DNA from: Paenibacillus glycanilyticus
Lineage (GTDB): Bacteria; Bacillota; Bacilli; Paenibacillales; Paenibacillaceae
Direction of reading: 5' to 3'
Length of the DNA: 64,000 nucleotides
NCBI RefSeq assembly: GCF_023715145.1
Contig: NZ_JAMBNP010000013.1
Span: 124,001-188,000 of the forward strand
Under the pieces are notes generated by a model that was not told where the DNA came from, did not search any database, and saw only the letters and a program-made list of their open reading frames with translations. Both the position numbers and the translations under genes were made by a program. Shown in pieces: positions 41,952 to 52,200 of this stretch (within the stretch, counting starts at the first letter, position 1; every line of letters starts with the position of its first letter).

Positions 41952-43033
41952 CGGAGAGAAGTCTCCTTCTCGGGCTCCTCAGCCTCTGCCTCCTGCTTTG
42001 GGGAGTCTGCCTCCAGAAGCGTTGCGGCAGCAGTCGCCGAAGCCGATCCGGAGCGATAGATCTCCCGAACGATATCGTCGGTGTTCGTCTCGAGGATTTT
42101 GATATCCCGGATATCCGCTCCGCCTACAACGACGCCAAGCGCATCGGAGACATTAATGGTATGAGGCAGCCACATCGAAGCCCCCTGCTCGCTCATCGTC
42201 CAAGTGACATCCAGCCCCGCCGTTAACAGCTGAAGCTTGGCGAGCGAGGTAGGCGTGCTGAATTGGAACTGGATCTCCCGCCCTTTGCTCCAGCGGTTCT
42301 TCAGATCCTCAAGCCCCCCGTCATATATAATCCGGCCGTCATCCAGCATAATGACACGCGAGCATAACGCTTCGATATCCTGCAGATCATGCGTCGTGAG
42401 CAGAATGGTTGTCCCTTCCTCGCGGTTCAGCTCCTTCAGGAATTCGCGGATTTCCGTCTTCACGACAATATCCAGACCGATGGTTGGTTCATCGAGGAAC
42501 AGAATCGACGGATTATGCAGAAGCGATGCAACCAGCTCGCAGCGCATCCGTTGACCAAGACTAAGCTTGCGGACCGGACGGTTCAGCAGATCGCCCAGAT
42601 CGAGGCGTTCCACCAGGTTGTCCAATCTTTTGCGGAAATCTTCCTCGGACACGCGATATACTTTGCGCAGCAACTGGAAAGACTCAATAACACCGATATC
42701 CCACCAAAGCTGTGAGCGCTGGCCGAAAACAACGCCAATCCCTCCTACAAACTTCTCTCTGTCTTTGAACGGTACATAACCATTTACTTTTAATTGGCCG
42801 GACGTCGGTACAAGAATACCCGTAAGCATCTTGATCGTTGTAGACTTGCCTGCTCCATTCTCGCCAATATAACCGCAAATCTCGCCTTGCGGAATTTGGA
42901 ACGAAATATCTTTAACGGCTGTTACCTCGTTATATTCGCGTTTGAACAGGTCTTTGAGTGCGCCGGACAGTCCTTCCCGGTTCTTCTGCACTTTAAATTG
43001 TTTTCGCAGATCTTTGACATCAATTGCCAGCAT
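41948..43033 (-). CDS. ATP-binding subunit of an ABC-2 exporter
   Basis: 361-residue ATPase. Walker A GENGAGKST at residues 57-65, signature LSLGQRMRCELVASLLH, Walker B SILFLDEPTIGLD, and the switch His in LLTTHDLQD. A C-terminal extension of about 100 residues may sense substrate or contact the permeases. I use the ATG at 43033, where the ABC domain starts cleanly and an AGGAG box lies upstream; the open frame extends 32 residues further but with no family resemblance. It powers the two permeases that follow. The substrate is unknown; resistance or lipid export are common roles. Confidence 0.92.
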   Translation of the reverse strand: MLAIDVKDLRKQFKVQKNREGLSGALKDLFKREYNEVTAVKDISFQIPQGEICGYIGENGAGKSTTIKMLTGILVPTSGQLKVNGYVPFKDREKFVGGIGVVFGQRSQLWWDIGVIESFQLLRKVYRVSEEDFRKRLDNLVERLDLGDLLNRPVRKLSLGQRMRCELVASLLHNPSILFLDEPTIGLDIVVKTEIREFLKELNREEGTTILLTTHDLQDIEALCSRVIMLDDGRIIYDGGLEDLKNRWSKGREIQFQFSTPTSLAKLQLLTAGLDVTWTMSEQGASMWLPHTINVSDALGVVVGGADIRDIKILETNTDDIVREIYRSGSASATAAATLLEADSPKQEAEAEEPEKETSLR

Positions 43034-43284
43034 AGCTCGAAATTTCTCCTCTCCGTTTAGAACGGTCGACATTTCCCGGGGAATTATGATATTTTTCCAA
43101 GGAAAACGATAAAACTTGCTTCTATCCATCGTTCCGCTTTATAATTTTATGATATGTAATATTACATTAGTTATGGTTGTGCGTAAATGGCAGGCATCAT
43201 CGGTTCGGGAGCGATGAATTGCCTGTCTGATTTGGGTTTACACACTTATGAGGATGAGTTGCTGAAAGGAGCACTACTACAGTC

Positions 43285-44337
43285 ATGGCTACACAAGCTA
43301 AAAAGAAAAGAAAACCTTGGAAATGGGTACTCAGCGGTTTTCTCGTAGTTATAGTCATTGCCGTCGCAGGCCTCGTATATTGGGGCACCGGCGTATACAA
43401 TTCGTTAGACGACTTCAGCAAGGACAAAGATGATTCCCGGTTTGGCCAATTCGAGAACAACCCAACCGTCGAAGCTCCGCCGGAATGGCAAGGCAAAGAG
43501 CGCGTCAACATTTTGCTGCTTGGCGGTGACGCCCGGGGCTTAGAAGAAAACCAGGTACCGCGTTCCGACTCCATCATGATCGCGTCGTTTGACCCGGTAA
43601 CCAAGAAAGCTCATCTTTTCTCGGTTCTCCGTGACACCTATATCGATATTGAAGGTCATGGCAGAGGCCGGGTCAACACGGCGATTACGCTTGGCGGACC
43701 GCAGCTTGCCATGAAGACGGTCGGCGATCTGCTTGGCCTCGATATTCAATATTATGTCTACACCGATTTCGAAGGATTCAAAGCTTTGGTCGATACCATC
43801 GGCGGCGTCTACTTCGATGTCGAGAAGGACATGCATTACACCGATAATGCGGATGAGAACAAGTACGATATCGATCTGAAGAAGGGCTACCAGCTGCTTG
43901 ACGGCGACAAGGCCTTGCAATACGTTCGTTTCCGCCACGATGCGATGAGCGACTTTACCCGTACGGAGCGGCAGCGCGAGTTTCTTGGCGCTGTAGCCGA
44001 TAAGCTTAAATCCGGCTGGAACATCGTTCAGATGAAAAAAATTCTGGACAGCGTTTCGCCTTACATCGAGACCAACCTGCAGGTTACGGATATGCTGAAG
44101 CTTGGCCAGCTGGGTGTTGAATCGCATTTGGCAGGCACGCAGCAGGTTCCTCCAATGGACCTCATCGCCGAAGAGCATGTTGGCGGCGCTTCCGTCCTTG
44201 GCGTTCGCGATCTGGATGAACTGAAGGCTTCCGTTCAGGACACCTTGTCGAAGGACGATACGGTAACAACGCCATCTCCTTCCCCAGGGGCGGAGAACGG
44301 AACAGACACAACCACCAATAACAGCAGCACACAATAG
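43285..44337 (+). CDS. LytR-CpsA-Psr (LCP) family cell-wall polymer ligase
   Basis: 350-residue type II membrane protein: a basic N-terminus (KKKRKPWKW), a membrane helix at about 13-33, then an external LCP domain. The family arginines are present in PRSDSIMIASFD, SVLRDTYIDI and YVRFRHDAMSDFTRTERQRE, which bind the pyrophosphate of a lipid-linked polymer. LCP enzymes attach teichoic acids or other glycopolymers to peptidoglycan. In an organism with SLH proteins this includes the secondary polymer that anchors them. AAAGGAG lies upstream of the ATG. A Thr/Pro/Asn-rich tail ends the protein. Confidence 0.93.
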   Translation: MATQAKKKRKPWKWVLSGFLVVIVIAVAGLVYWGTGVYNSLDDFSKDKDDSRFGQFENNPTVEAPPEWQGKERVNILLLGGDARGLEENQVPRSDSIMIASFDPVTKKAHLFSVLRDTYIDIEGHGRGRVNTAITLGGPQLAMKTVGDLLGLDIQYYVYTDFEGFKALVDTIGGVYFDVEKDMHYTDNADENKYDIDLKKGYQLLDGDKALQYVRFRHDAMSDFTRTERQREFLGAVADKLKSGWNIVQMKKILDSVSPYIETNLQVTDMLKLGQLGVESHLAGTQQVPPMDLIAEEHVGGASVLGVRDLDELKASVQDTLSKDDTVTTPSPSPGAENGTDTTTNNSSTQ

Positions 44338-44352
44338 GGATATAGATATTAG

Positions 44353-44401
44353 AAAAAAAGAACCTTCGCGTCCGCCAGCCGGCAGATGCGGAGGTTCTTT
44401 C
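44353..44401 (+). terminator. terminator of the LCP gene
   Basis: AAAGAACCT pairs with AGGTTCTTT around a GC-rich inner part, followed by a short T tract. An A tract precedes the stem. Confidence 0.8.
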
Positions 44402-44469
44402 GCATTCATGCAATTAAAGTTGGAGATCGTTAACCATTTATTAACTTAATCATTGGCAGTTGCGCATTA

Positions 44470-44680
44470 CGTTGCACGAATTACAGCATATTGACGAATT
44501 TGAGCCCGGTGAGCAGATATATCCTGCACGAAATACAGGATAAGATAAACTTAACTGCCCCGTTGAGCTAGTTTCCGAATGATATCCTGCATTTGGTACA
44601 GCATAACTAACCAGTTGCCTGTCCTTAAGGCAAATATACTGCACTTCGTGCAGGGTAAAGAGCTGGGGGACCCTGCATTT
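44470..44680. repeat. cluster of short CTGCA palindromic repeats
   Basis: The gap of about 480 bases before hemL holds five related elements built on CCTGCA-N5/6-TGCAGG: 44470-44490, 44519-44542 (TATCCTGCACGAAATACAGG), 44582-44606, 44636-44658 (ACTGCACTTCGTGCAGGG) and a half copy at 44671-44680. Spacing is irregular (about 30-60 bp) and sequences differ, so this is a family of small palindromes rather than a true tandem array. I see no gene in the gap. Confidence 0.72.
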
Positions 44681-44885
44681 GTCGGACGAAGCTCTGCCAT
44701 AGCGGCGCAGCCTATTTTTGCGTGCAGCGCGGCGGAAGATAACTGTTTTGCAAGAAACCCTCGCGAGCATGACTTGCTTTTTGCTCCGCTTGCGCGATAA
44801 TGGATAGTATCGATTTTTCTTTCAATCAGGCCGTTCGTCTTTCCAACAGCGGCTTACATAATACGAAATACGGAGGATTTATTTT

Positions 44886-46196
44886 ATGTCTATGCAACGT
44901 ACACGTTCGGAGGCGCTTTATGCGGAAGCGCTGCAGCATATCGTCGGAGGCGTCAACAGTCCGTCCCGCTCCTACAAAGCCGTTGGCGGCGGTGCGCCGG
45001 TATTCATGAAGCGTGCGGAAGGCGCCTACTTCTATGATGTTGACGATAACCGCTATATCGATTATTTGGCCGCTTACGGCCCGATTATTACCGGACATGC
45101 CCATCCGCACATTACCGAGGCAATCGTCCGCGCAGCCCGGAACGGGACGCTGTACGGCACGCCTACGGAGCTCGAGATTCAGATGGCGCGCATGCTGAAG
45201 GAAACCATCCCTTCTCTGGATAAAGTGCGCTTCGTCAACTCCGGCACCGAAGCCGTGATGACGACGATCCGCGTAGCCCGCGCCTATACCAAACGCAACA
45301 AAATCATCAAATTCGCAGGCTGCTACCACGGCCATTCCGACCTTGTTCTGGTTGCCGCGGGCTCCGGCCCTTCCACGCTTGGCATTCCGGACAGCGCCGG
45401 CATCCCAACCTCGATCGCGCAAGAAGTGATTACCGTGCCGTTTAATAACCTGCCGGCTTTAAAAGAAGCACTCGAGCGCTGGGGCGACGATACCGCGGCC
45501 GTCATGATTGAGCCGATTGTCGGCAACTTTGGCATGGTTATGCCCGAGCCCGGCTTCCTCGAAGGGGTATGCAAGCTGACCCGCGAAGCTGGCGCGCTCG
45601 TTATTTATGACGAGGTTATCACGGCATTCCGCTTCCATTACGGCACGACCCAGACGTTTAACGTCTTCCCGGACTTCAAAGCCATCGAGCCGGATCTTAC
45701 GGCGCTTGGCAAAATTATCGGCGGCGGCCTGCCAATCGGCGCTTACGGCGGCCGCAAAGAAATTATGGAGCAGGTAGCGCCGCTTGGTCCGGCTTATCAG
45801 GCGGGAACGATGGCGGGCAATCCCGCATCCATCTCAGCCGGCATCGCTTGCCTGGAAGTGCTTCAGGAAGCCGGCGTGTATGACCGCATGAACGAGCTGG
45901 CGACAACACTCGCGGAAGGTCTTCGCATTTCTGCTGCGAAGCATGGCGTTCCGCTGACGATTAACCAGATCCGCGGTTCATTCTCCACCCACTTCTGCAG
46001 TCATCCGGTGACCAACTATGATGAAGCGCAGGATACGGACGGCGAAATGTTCGGCCGCTTCTTCAAGCTGATGCTGGGGCAGGGCATCAACCTCGCCCCT
46101 TCCAAATACGAAGCCTGGTTCCTTACAACCGCTCATACGAAAGAAGATATCGAGGTTACATTAGCGGCAGCTGATCAAGCCTTCTCCCGGCTCTAA
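44886..46196 (+). CDS. hemL: glutamate-1-semialdehyde 2,1-aminomutase
   Basis: 436-residue PLP enzyme of aminotransferase class III that converts glutamate-1-semialdehyde to 5-aminolevulinate, the first committed compound of haem synthesis by the C5 route. The PLP-binding Lys is about residue 276 in TALGKIIGGGLPIGAYGG. VNSGTEAVMTTIRVAR, FAGCYHGHSD and YQAGTMAGNP are family blocks. GGAGG precedes the ATG. No other hem gene is nearby, and the neighbourhood with bcp matches the B. subtilis gsaB locus, so it may be the second, GsaB-like copy rather than the main hemL. Confidence 0.93.
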   Translation: MSMQRTRSEALYAEALQHIVGGVNSPSRSYKAVGGGAPVFMKRAEGAYFYDVDDNRYIDYLAAYGPIITGHAHPHITEAIVRAARNGTLYGTPTELEIQMARMLKETIPSLDKVRFVNSGTEAVMTTIRVARAYTKRNKIIKFAGCYHGHSDLVLVAAGSGPSTLGIPDSAGIPTSIAQEVITVPFNNLPALKEALERWGDDTAAVMIEPIVGNFGMVMPEPGFLEGVCKLTREAGALVIYDEVITAFRFHYGTTQTFNVFPDFKAIEPDLTALGKIIGGGLPIGAYGGRKEIMEQVAPLGPAYQAGTMAGNPASISAGIACLEVLQEAGVYDRMNELATTLAEGLRISAAKHGVPLTINQIRGSFSTHFCSHPVTNYDEAQDTDGEMFGRFFKLMLGQGINLAPSKYEAWFLTTAHTKEDIEVTLAAADQAFSRL

Positions 46197-46206
46197 TAGA
46201 CAATGC

Positions 46207-46260
46207 AAAAAAAAGCCGCCTCAACGGCTGCCAGCAGGCAGTAGATGAGGCGGCTTTTTT
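46207..46260. terminator. bidirectional terminator between hemL and the giant GH16 gene
   Basis: AAAAGCCGCCTCA pairs with TGAGGCGGCTTTT, with an A tract on one side and a T tract on the other. The two genes converge here, so it can serve both strands. Confidence 0.9.
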
Positions 46261-46270
46261 AGTTAATAGA

Positions 46271-49200
46271 TTAGTAGATTTCAATCTCGTATAACGAAGG
46301 GCCGTAGTTCGCAAAGCCTTTCTCCGTTACGTAGATTCGTACGTATTGTCCTTGTGCCGAAGCGGATAGGTTAATGGTCTGCTTCAAGCCTTCGCCGCTG
46401 AGCGATTGACCGGAAATCGCATGAACAGTCGTCCAGCTGTCATTGCTTGCTAGATCAGCACCGGGCTGTGCCACCTGAATTTCAAGCGACTTCCCATAAG
46501 CCCCTTCCCAGTTCAATACAAGCTTATTGAACGTCTCGATTGCGCCAAGATCAACATAAATCCACTCCGGATGGTTATCCGCGTTAGCCGTCCAGTCTGC
46601 TCCCCACCTGGAGCCTTGGTCGCCATCAGTGGCCTCTGCTGCCAGGAATACGCCTTGCACGGAAGAGGCCGTTGCCGATTTGTTCAGCGCCAGATTAACT
46701 GCCGGAGCATCCGCCGTCATGACCTGCGTCACTTCATTATCCGCGTAGCCTGTTGCCGTTACGGCAATCGCGTAGCTGCCTGCCGCCGCAAATACGCTTG
46801 GATTCAGCGTGATAATGCCCGCTGCAACCGCATATTGATTGGCGGCAAGAGCCGCATTGTTCACCTTCACTGCCGTAACAGCGCCCTCCCATGCCGCATT
46901 GCCGGCGAAGGCAAGCTCAATGCTGTTGCCTACTTTATTATCCGTAGAATCGGCTGTTATTGCGGGACCCGCAGGCAGCACCGGGTCCGGGCTAGACGGA
47001 TTACCGTATACTTCGAATTCCCAAAGCGAGTAGCCCCATTGCGAGCCTCTCGATGAACCGTAGACGCGCACATGGCGGGCTTCTTCTCCGTGGAGCGTAA
47101 TGTTGTCGAGCCCGCCATTGCCGGATGGCTCGGTGAAAACGGTCGCCCAGTCGCTATCGCCCGGATTATCCGCGGTTGCGACTTGAACGGTATACGTTTT
47201 GCCATAGGCCGCTTCCCAGTTCAATATGATGCTGTCGAGCTTATAAAGCTTCTTCAGATCGAGGGAGATCCATTGCGGATCCTCGGCACTGCTTTCCCAT
47301 CGGGTACCGGTCTTCCCGTCAACGGCATTTGCGGCGCCCGAATTGCCCGATGATGCGGTAGCCGTGCTGCCAAGCGCGATATTGTTCGCGTTGGTCTTCA
47401 CTTCCTGCGATACTTCCGCAGCCGCATAACCATTCGCAAGGATTGCGATCGAGTAAGTCTTGACCGCTGGGAAAAGCGCGGTGTCGATTGTGATTTTGCC
47501 TGCCGCTATTGCATAGTTGCTTGCGTTCACGGTTGCCCCGTCGATGGTAATCCCCGTAATTGCGCCTCTCCAAGCCGCGTTATCCGTGAAGGTAAGCTCG
47601 ATGGGATGGGTAAGCTTATTGTCCGTCGAATCTGCGGCTATGGCCGGCGGCGATACCTTCTCGCGTACGGCTACCTCATCGATAGTGATCGTATGCTCGC
47701 CATCCGGCGTTACCTGATCGCCGTTAATGACGTTGCCAAGCAAGTACTTCACGGTTAATGTGATGTCAGCGGTTGGCTTCAGCACCTTCGAATAGACCGC
47801 CTCATCACCCGTAATAAAGAACGCCACTTGCTGATTATTGTTGTAGCCGGTCAGTTCCACCAGAATCGGACGGTTAGCCGTAGAGGATGCTTTAAAGCTA
47901 AGCTCATACGTCTTGCCTGCTTTCAGCTTGATGCCGGACTGCATGAACTGCGTAGACCAGGTATAAGGAACATGCCATTGCGGATCCAGTCCGCCGTTAT
48001 AGTTGATTTGGATTTTCGCCTTCTCATCCTCTACTAAGATTGAAGAGTAGTCGTCGGCACCTTTCCAGGCTTCCCAGTTCGTAGTGCCGTTCGTGAAGCT
48101 GCCGTTCAGCACCAGGTTCCCGTCCCCGGCAAACACTTGCTGCGTAATGACGGCATCTCCATAGCCGTTTGCCGTTACCTTCACCGGATAGTTGCCGTCA
48201 ACCGAGAAGACATCCGAATGAAGTGTCAGCGTTCCTTCCGTCACCGCATATTGCGATGCGTTCAGCGCCGCACCGTTTACGGACACCGATGTTACGGCGC
48301 CTCTCCAGGCAACGTCATCGGCAAACGGGATCACCATCTCCTGACCTGCCAGATTATCCGTACTATCCGCTACTATCGTCGGCGGACGCTTGACGGGGGC
48401 ATTTTCCACTTCAAGCACTACATTGTCGATCCAGACGGTGCCAACCGCTCCGCCAGGGGTCTTGCCAAGCATGATTTTGAGAGCAAGCGATTCGTCCGCT
48501 GTCGGGCGAACGGTGAATTTGAGATGTGTCCACTCCGTACCAACGGCCTGCACGCCGGAATCAAATCTCCGAACATACGAGGCATTCTCAAGGGTTGCCT
48601 GCAAATCGCGGGCAACCGATGCTTTGACATCAAGCTCCAGCGTGTAGGTTAGCCCTTTCTTGAAGCTCATGCCGCCTTGAATGAGCATATTGCTGTACGG
48701 CTGATTGCCAAGGCTTGTTACGTTGATTTTCGCAGCGCCATTCTCCGCAATGAACTGTGAGGCTCCGCCGTCCTGCGAGTTTTGCTCCCAGTTCAAGAGG
48801 CCGGCGAAGAAATCGCCATTCTTCAGCGGGAACAGATCCACGCCAGTAAAGTCAAAGTTGTTATTGGTCGTACGGATCAAGGAGACGTTGTCGATCGTTA
48901 CATCCGAATCATCGCCGCCGAGTCCGAATACCAGCTGTCCTTCCTCGTCCGTAACGCCAACCGGCATCGTGAACGCGAATTCCTGGCTTGTTAATGCCGT
49001 AGTGAGCGCAACGTCTTTCGACGCATACACGGTATTGCCGTCCTTGCTTGCGAAGAACGCTTTAATCGAACGTTCCGATTCCGCGGAAGCTTTGAAGCTC
49101 AGCTTGTAGGAATCCGATTGCAGCAGATTGATGCCCTTTTGCGTCAGCGTGACGTCCGATGGACTGTCTCCGCCGTCCGTAATGACTGCCTCAAGCCGTC

Positions 49201-52200
49201 TCGCTTCCGGATCAACCGATGCCGTTGCCTCTCCGTCGCCGGAAGTTACAAAGTTCCAGTACGTCATGCGATCCATCGAACCGAGGTCGAAGTTGCCGTT
49301 ATAGACATGCTGCCCGTTGCCAAGCGGAGCCTTGGCTCCGTTTTGCTCGGACGCCGCGTCAACCTCTTCGATCTTGATATTGCCGATCCATACCGTATTC
49401 GTATTGAGGCCAAGATTCAGCTCCAAACGCGCGGCAAGATCCGTATCATTGTTCATCAGGAAGCGGTACTCGTAATGCTTCAGATTGGTCGTCAGCGCGG
49501 CATCGAAATTATCCGAATAAGCGCCCCAGCCGTTATCCGCATCGCCGCCAACCTTCAGGCTGATGTTTCTTGCTGCCGAAGCTTTTGCGTCAAAGCTGAT
49601 TTTGTAAGCATGGCCTTTCGTAATCGTTGCATATTGAATCAACTGCAAGGCATAGTTCTGATTGCCGCCGCTGGCAATCGATACTTTGGCGAACTTATCG
49701 TCGCCGACGGTATCAACAACGGCAGAACCCGCGCCGCCAAAATCTGGCGTATGAAGGAAGTTCCAGTAATTCGCGTTAAGCGCATGCGTCGAATCGGCAA
49801 TATCCGTCAGACCATGCTCGAAATCCTGATCGACAATGGCCTTGGCCCCCGCCGGAATCTCATCCTTCGCATCGGGCTCTACCGGCGTACGGTAAGGCCG
49901 GCCGGTCAATTCGTAAGCACGAACGTAATCAACTTCCATCTTCGCCGGCAGGTCGCTGTCGGCCGGCAGACGGTTCCCGTCGAATTGGCCGCCGACGGCC
50001 AGGTTCAGAATCATATAGAACGGTTTGTCAAACGGCGCAGGGTAAGCATATTTATCCGGTTGATCCGCTCCCCAGCTGCTCCAGTTATTCACCGTTTGAT
50101 ATAGGTTGCCGTCCACGTACCAGCGAAGTTCGCCAGGCTCCCACTCTACCGAGTAGGTATGATAGCCGGCAATCGATTCGCCTTCAGGGAAGTTATAAGC
50201 TGCTCCCGTTGCTTTATTGTTCGGAGCATTCTTGCCATAATGGATCGTACCGCCAACTTCATGCGGCAGACGTCCTCTCGCTTCCATAATATCGATCTCG
50301 CCGGATGCTGCCCAACCGCCGTATTCGCTGCCCTCCGGCATCATCCAGAAGGCCGGCCAAATCCCCGTTCCTTCCGGCAGCTTCATGCGGGCTTCGAATT
50401 TCCCGTAAGCCTTCGTAAACGTATTGCTGGTCCACAAACGGCCGGAAGTGTACGGCTTGCCGTTAAAGGTTTCCTTCCTCGCCGTAAGCACAAGGTTGCC
50501 CGTTTCCGGATCTACGGCAACGTTTTGCCTGCGATAATATTGCTGCTCGTTATTCCCCCAGTCTGCTACGCCATATTCGGAGCCGTTACCTTCCTGGTAG
50601 CCCCATTTGGACAGGTCGACACCGTTTGTGTCCGGATTAACCGCATCTCCGTTAAACTCGTCAGACCAGACCAGGCTCCACATTTGCTCCGCCTCAATCG
50701 TTTGGGTCACCTGTCCCAGCTCATAGCCGGAAGCTTGGAGGACAATGACATGATCGCCTGCGGCCGTAAAGACGCTGGCTTTAATCGTAATACGGTTTGT
50801 ACCAATGACGTAATCTTCTGCCGCAAGGACTATTCCGTCAACCGTGATGGTATGAATCGAGCTGCTCCAGCCAGGCTGGGAAGCAAAGGTCAGCGTAACC
50901 TCCTTGCCCAGACTGTTATCCGTCACATCCGGCGTTACGATCGGTGCCGAAGTCAGGCGGATATCGTTCCCTAGCGGCACTTTTTCTCCCAATGCTTCTT
51001 TCGCGCCCTTCCGCTCAAAGCGGACGTTATCAATAAAGACATCGTGAGCCGCGAGAGCATCGCCGTTCTTGCCCAGCAAATATTTAAGTCCTACCGTCTC
51101 ATCCCTAGGCATGGCGAACTCAAACGAATAGCTCTTTGTTGTTTCGCCAAGCGCAACCTTCTCATTCAGATAACGCGTGTACGTACCGTTCTCCGCGATA
51201 ACGTCAATCGTTCTGCCTACGGTAGCTCTGGCATCAAAGGTGACGATATAGGAGATGTCTTTTTTAACCGGGAGCGGCTCCTGGAAGAGCATCACATCCC
51301 AAGGATTGGCGCCTACATTCTCTATGTTGATTTTCGCTCTTCCGCCCGCAAAATCAAACGTTGCTTTTGAATTGCCGTCATAGACGCCCTGCACATGCTT
51401 GGACCAGCTTGCTTCTCCGTCCGTGAAGTAGCCGTTCTTTAATAGGAAGGATTTGTCGCGCGCGCCTTTGATCTCTACGCGGACATTGTCCGCATATACA
51501 TCATGCGCGCCTGCCGGATTCGTTGTTTGCTTGCCGAGCAGCACTTTAAAGGAAGCCAACGTATCGCCAGTCACGGGCAGTTCGTACGTAAACGTCTGGT
51601 AGTCTGCCGTTAGATGCTCCGTCTTCGAGAGCAATCTTCCGCCCGCATTATCGATAACGATCTCTGCATCGCGCTCAGCCGTCGATTTGAGATCAACGGA
51701 TACCACATAGGTATTGTCTTTGCGAAGATTGAAATCATTCTGCATGAAGATGACATCCCAAGGATAGTTGCCCACGCTGCTTACATTTACCTTCATGCTT
51801 CCTGCGTCTTCGGCATAGCCGGTCACTTTGTCCCAGCCGTCATAGAAGCCTTGCACATGCAGGTTCCATGAGGCTTTGCCGTTCGAGAAATCGCCGTTCT
51901 TCAGCGGGAACAAATCCGCCAGCGGCAGATCGCCGATGCCATTGTTCGTAAGGCGCGTCATGACCACATTATCCATGGCGACATCCGCATCGCTTCCGCC
52001 AAGCAGGAAGACCAGAATGGCTTTGTCATCCGCCGCTTGCGCAGAGTTAAAGTTCACGGTCTGTACCGCGGAGGCTGTCGTCAGATTTACCTCAATCGGT
52101 TCAACCACATTCGTGCCGTCCTGCTTCTGAATGCCGACCTTAATCGTACGGTCTGAGGCTGCGCTTGCCTTGAACTTCACTTGATAATCATTGCCCGGAA

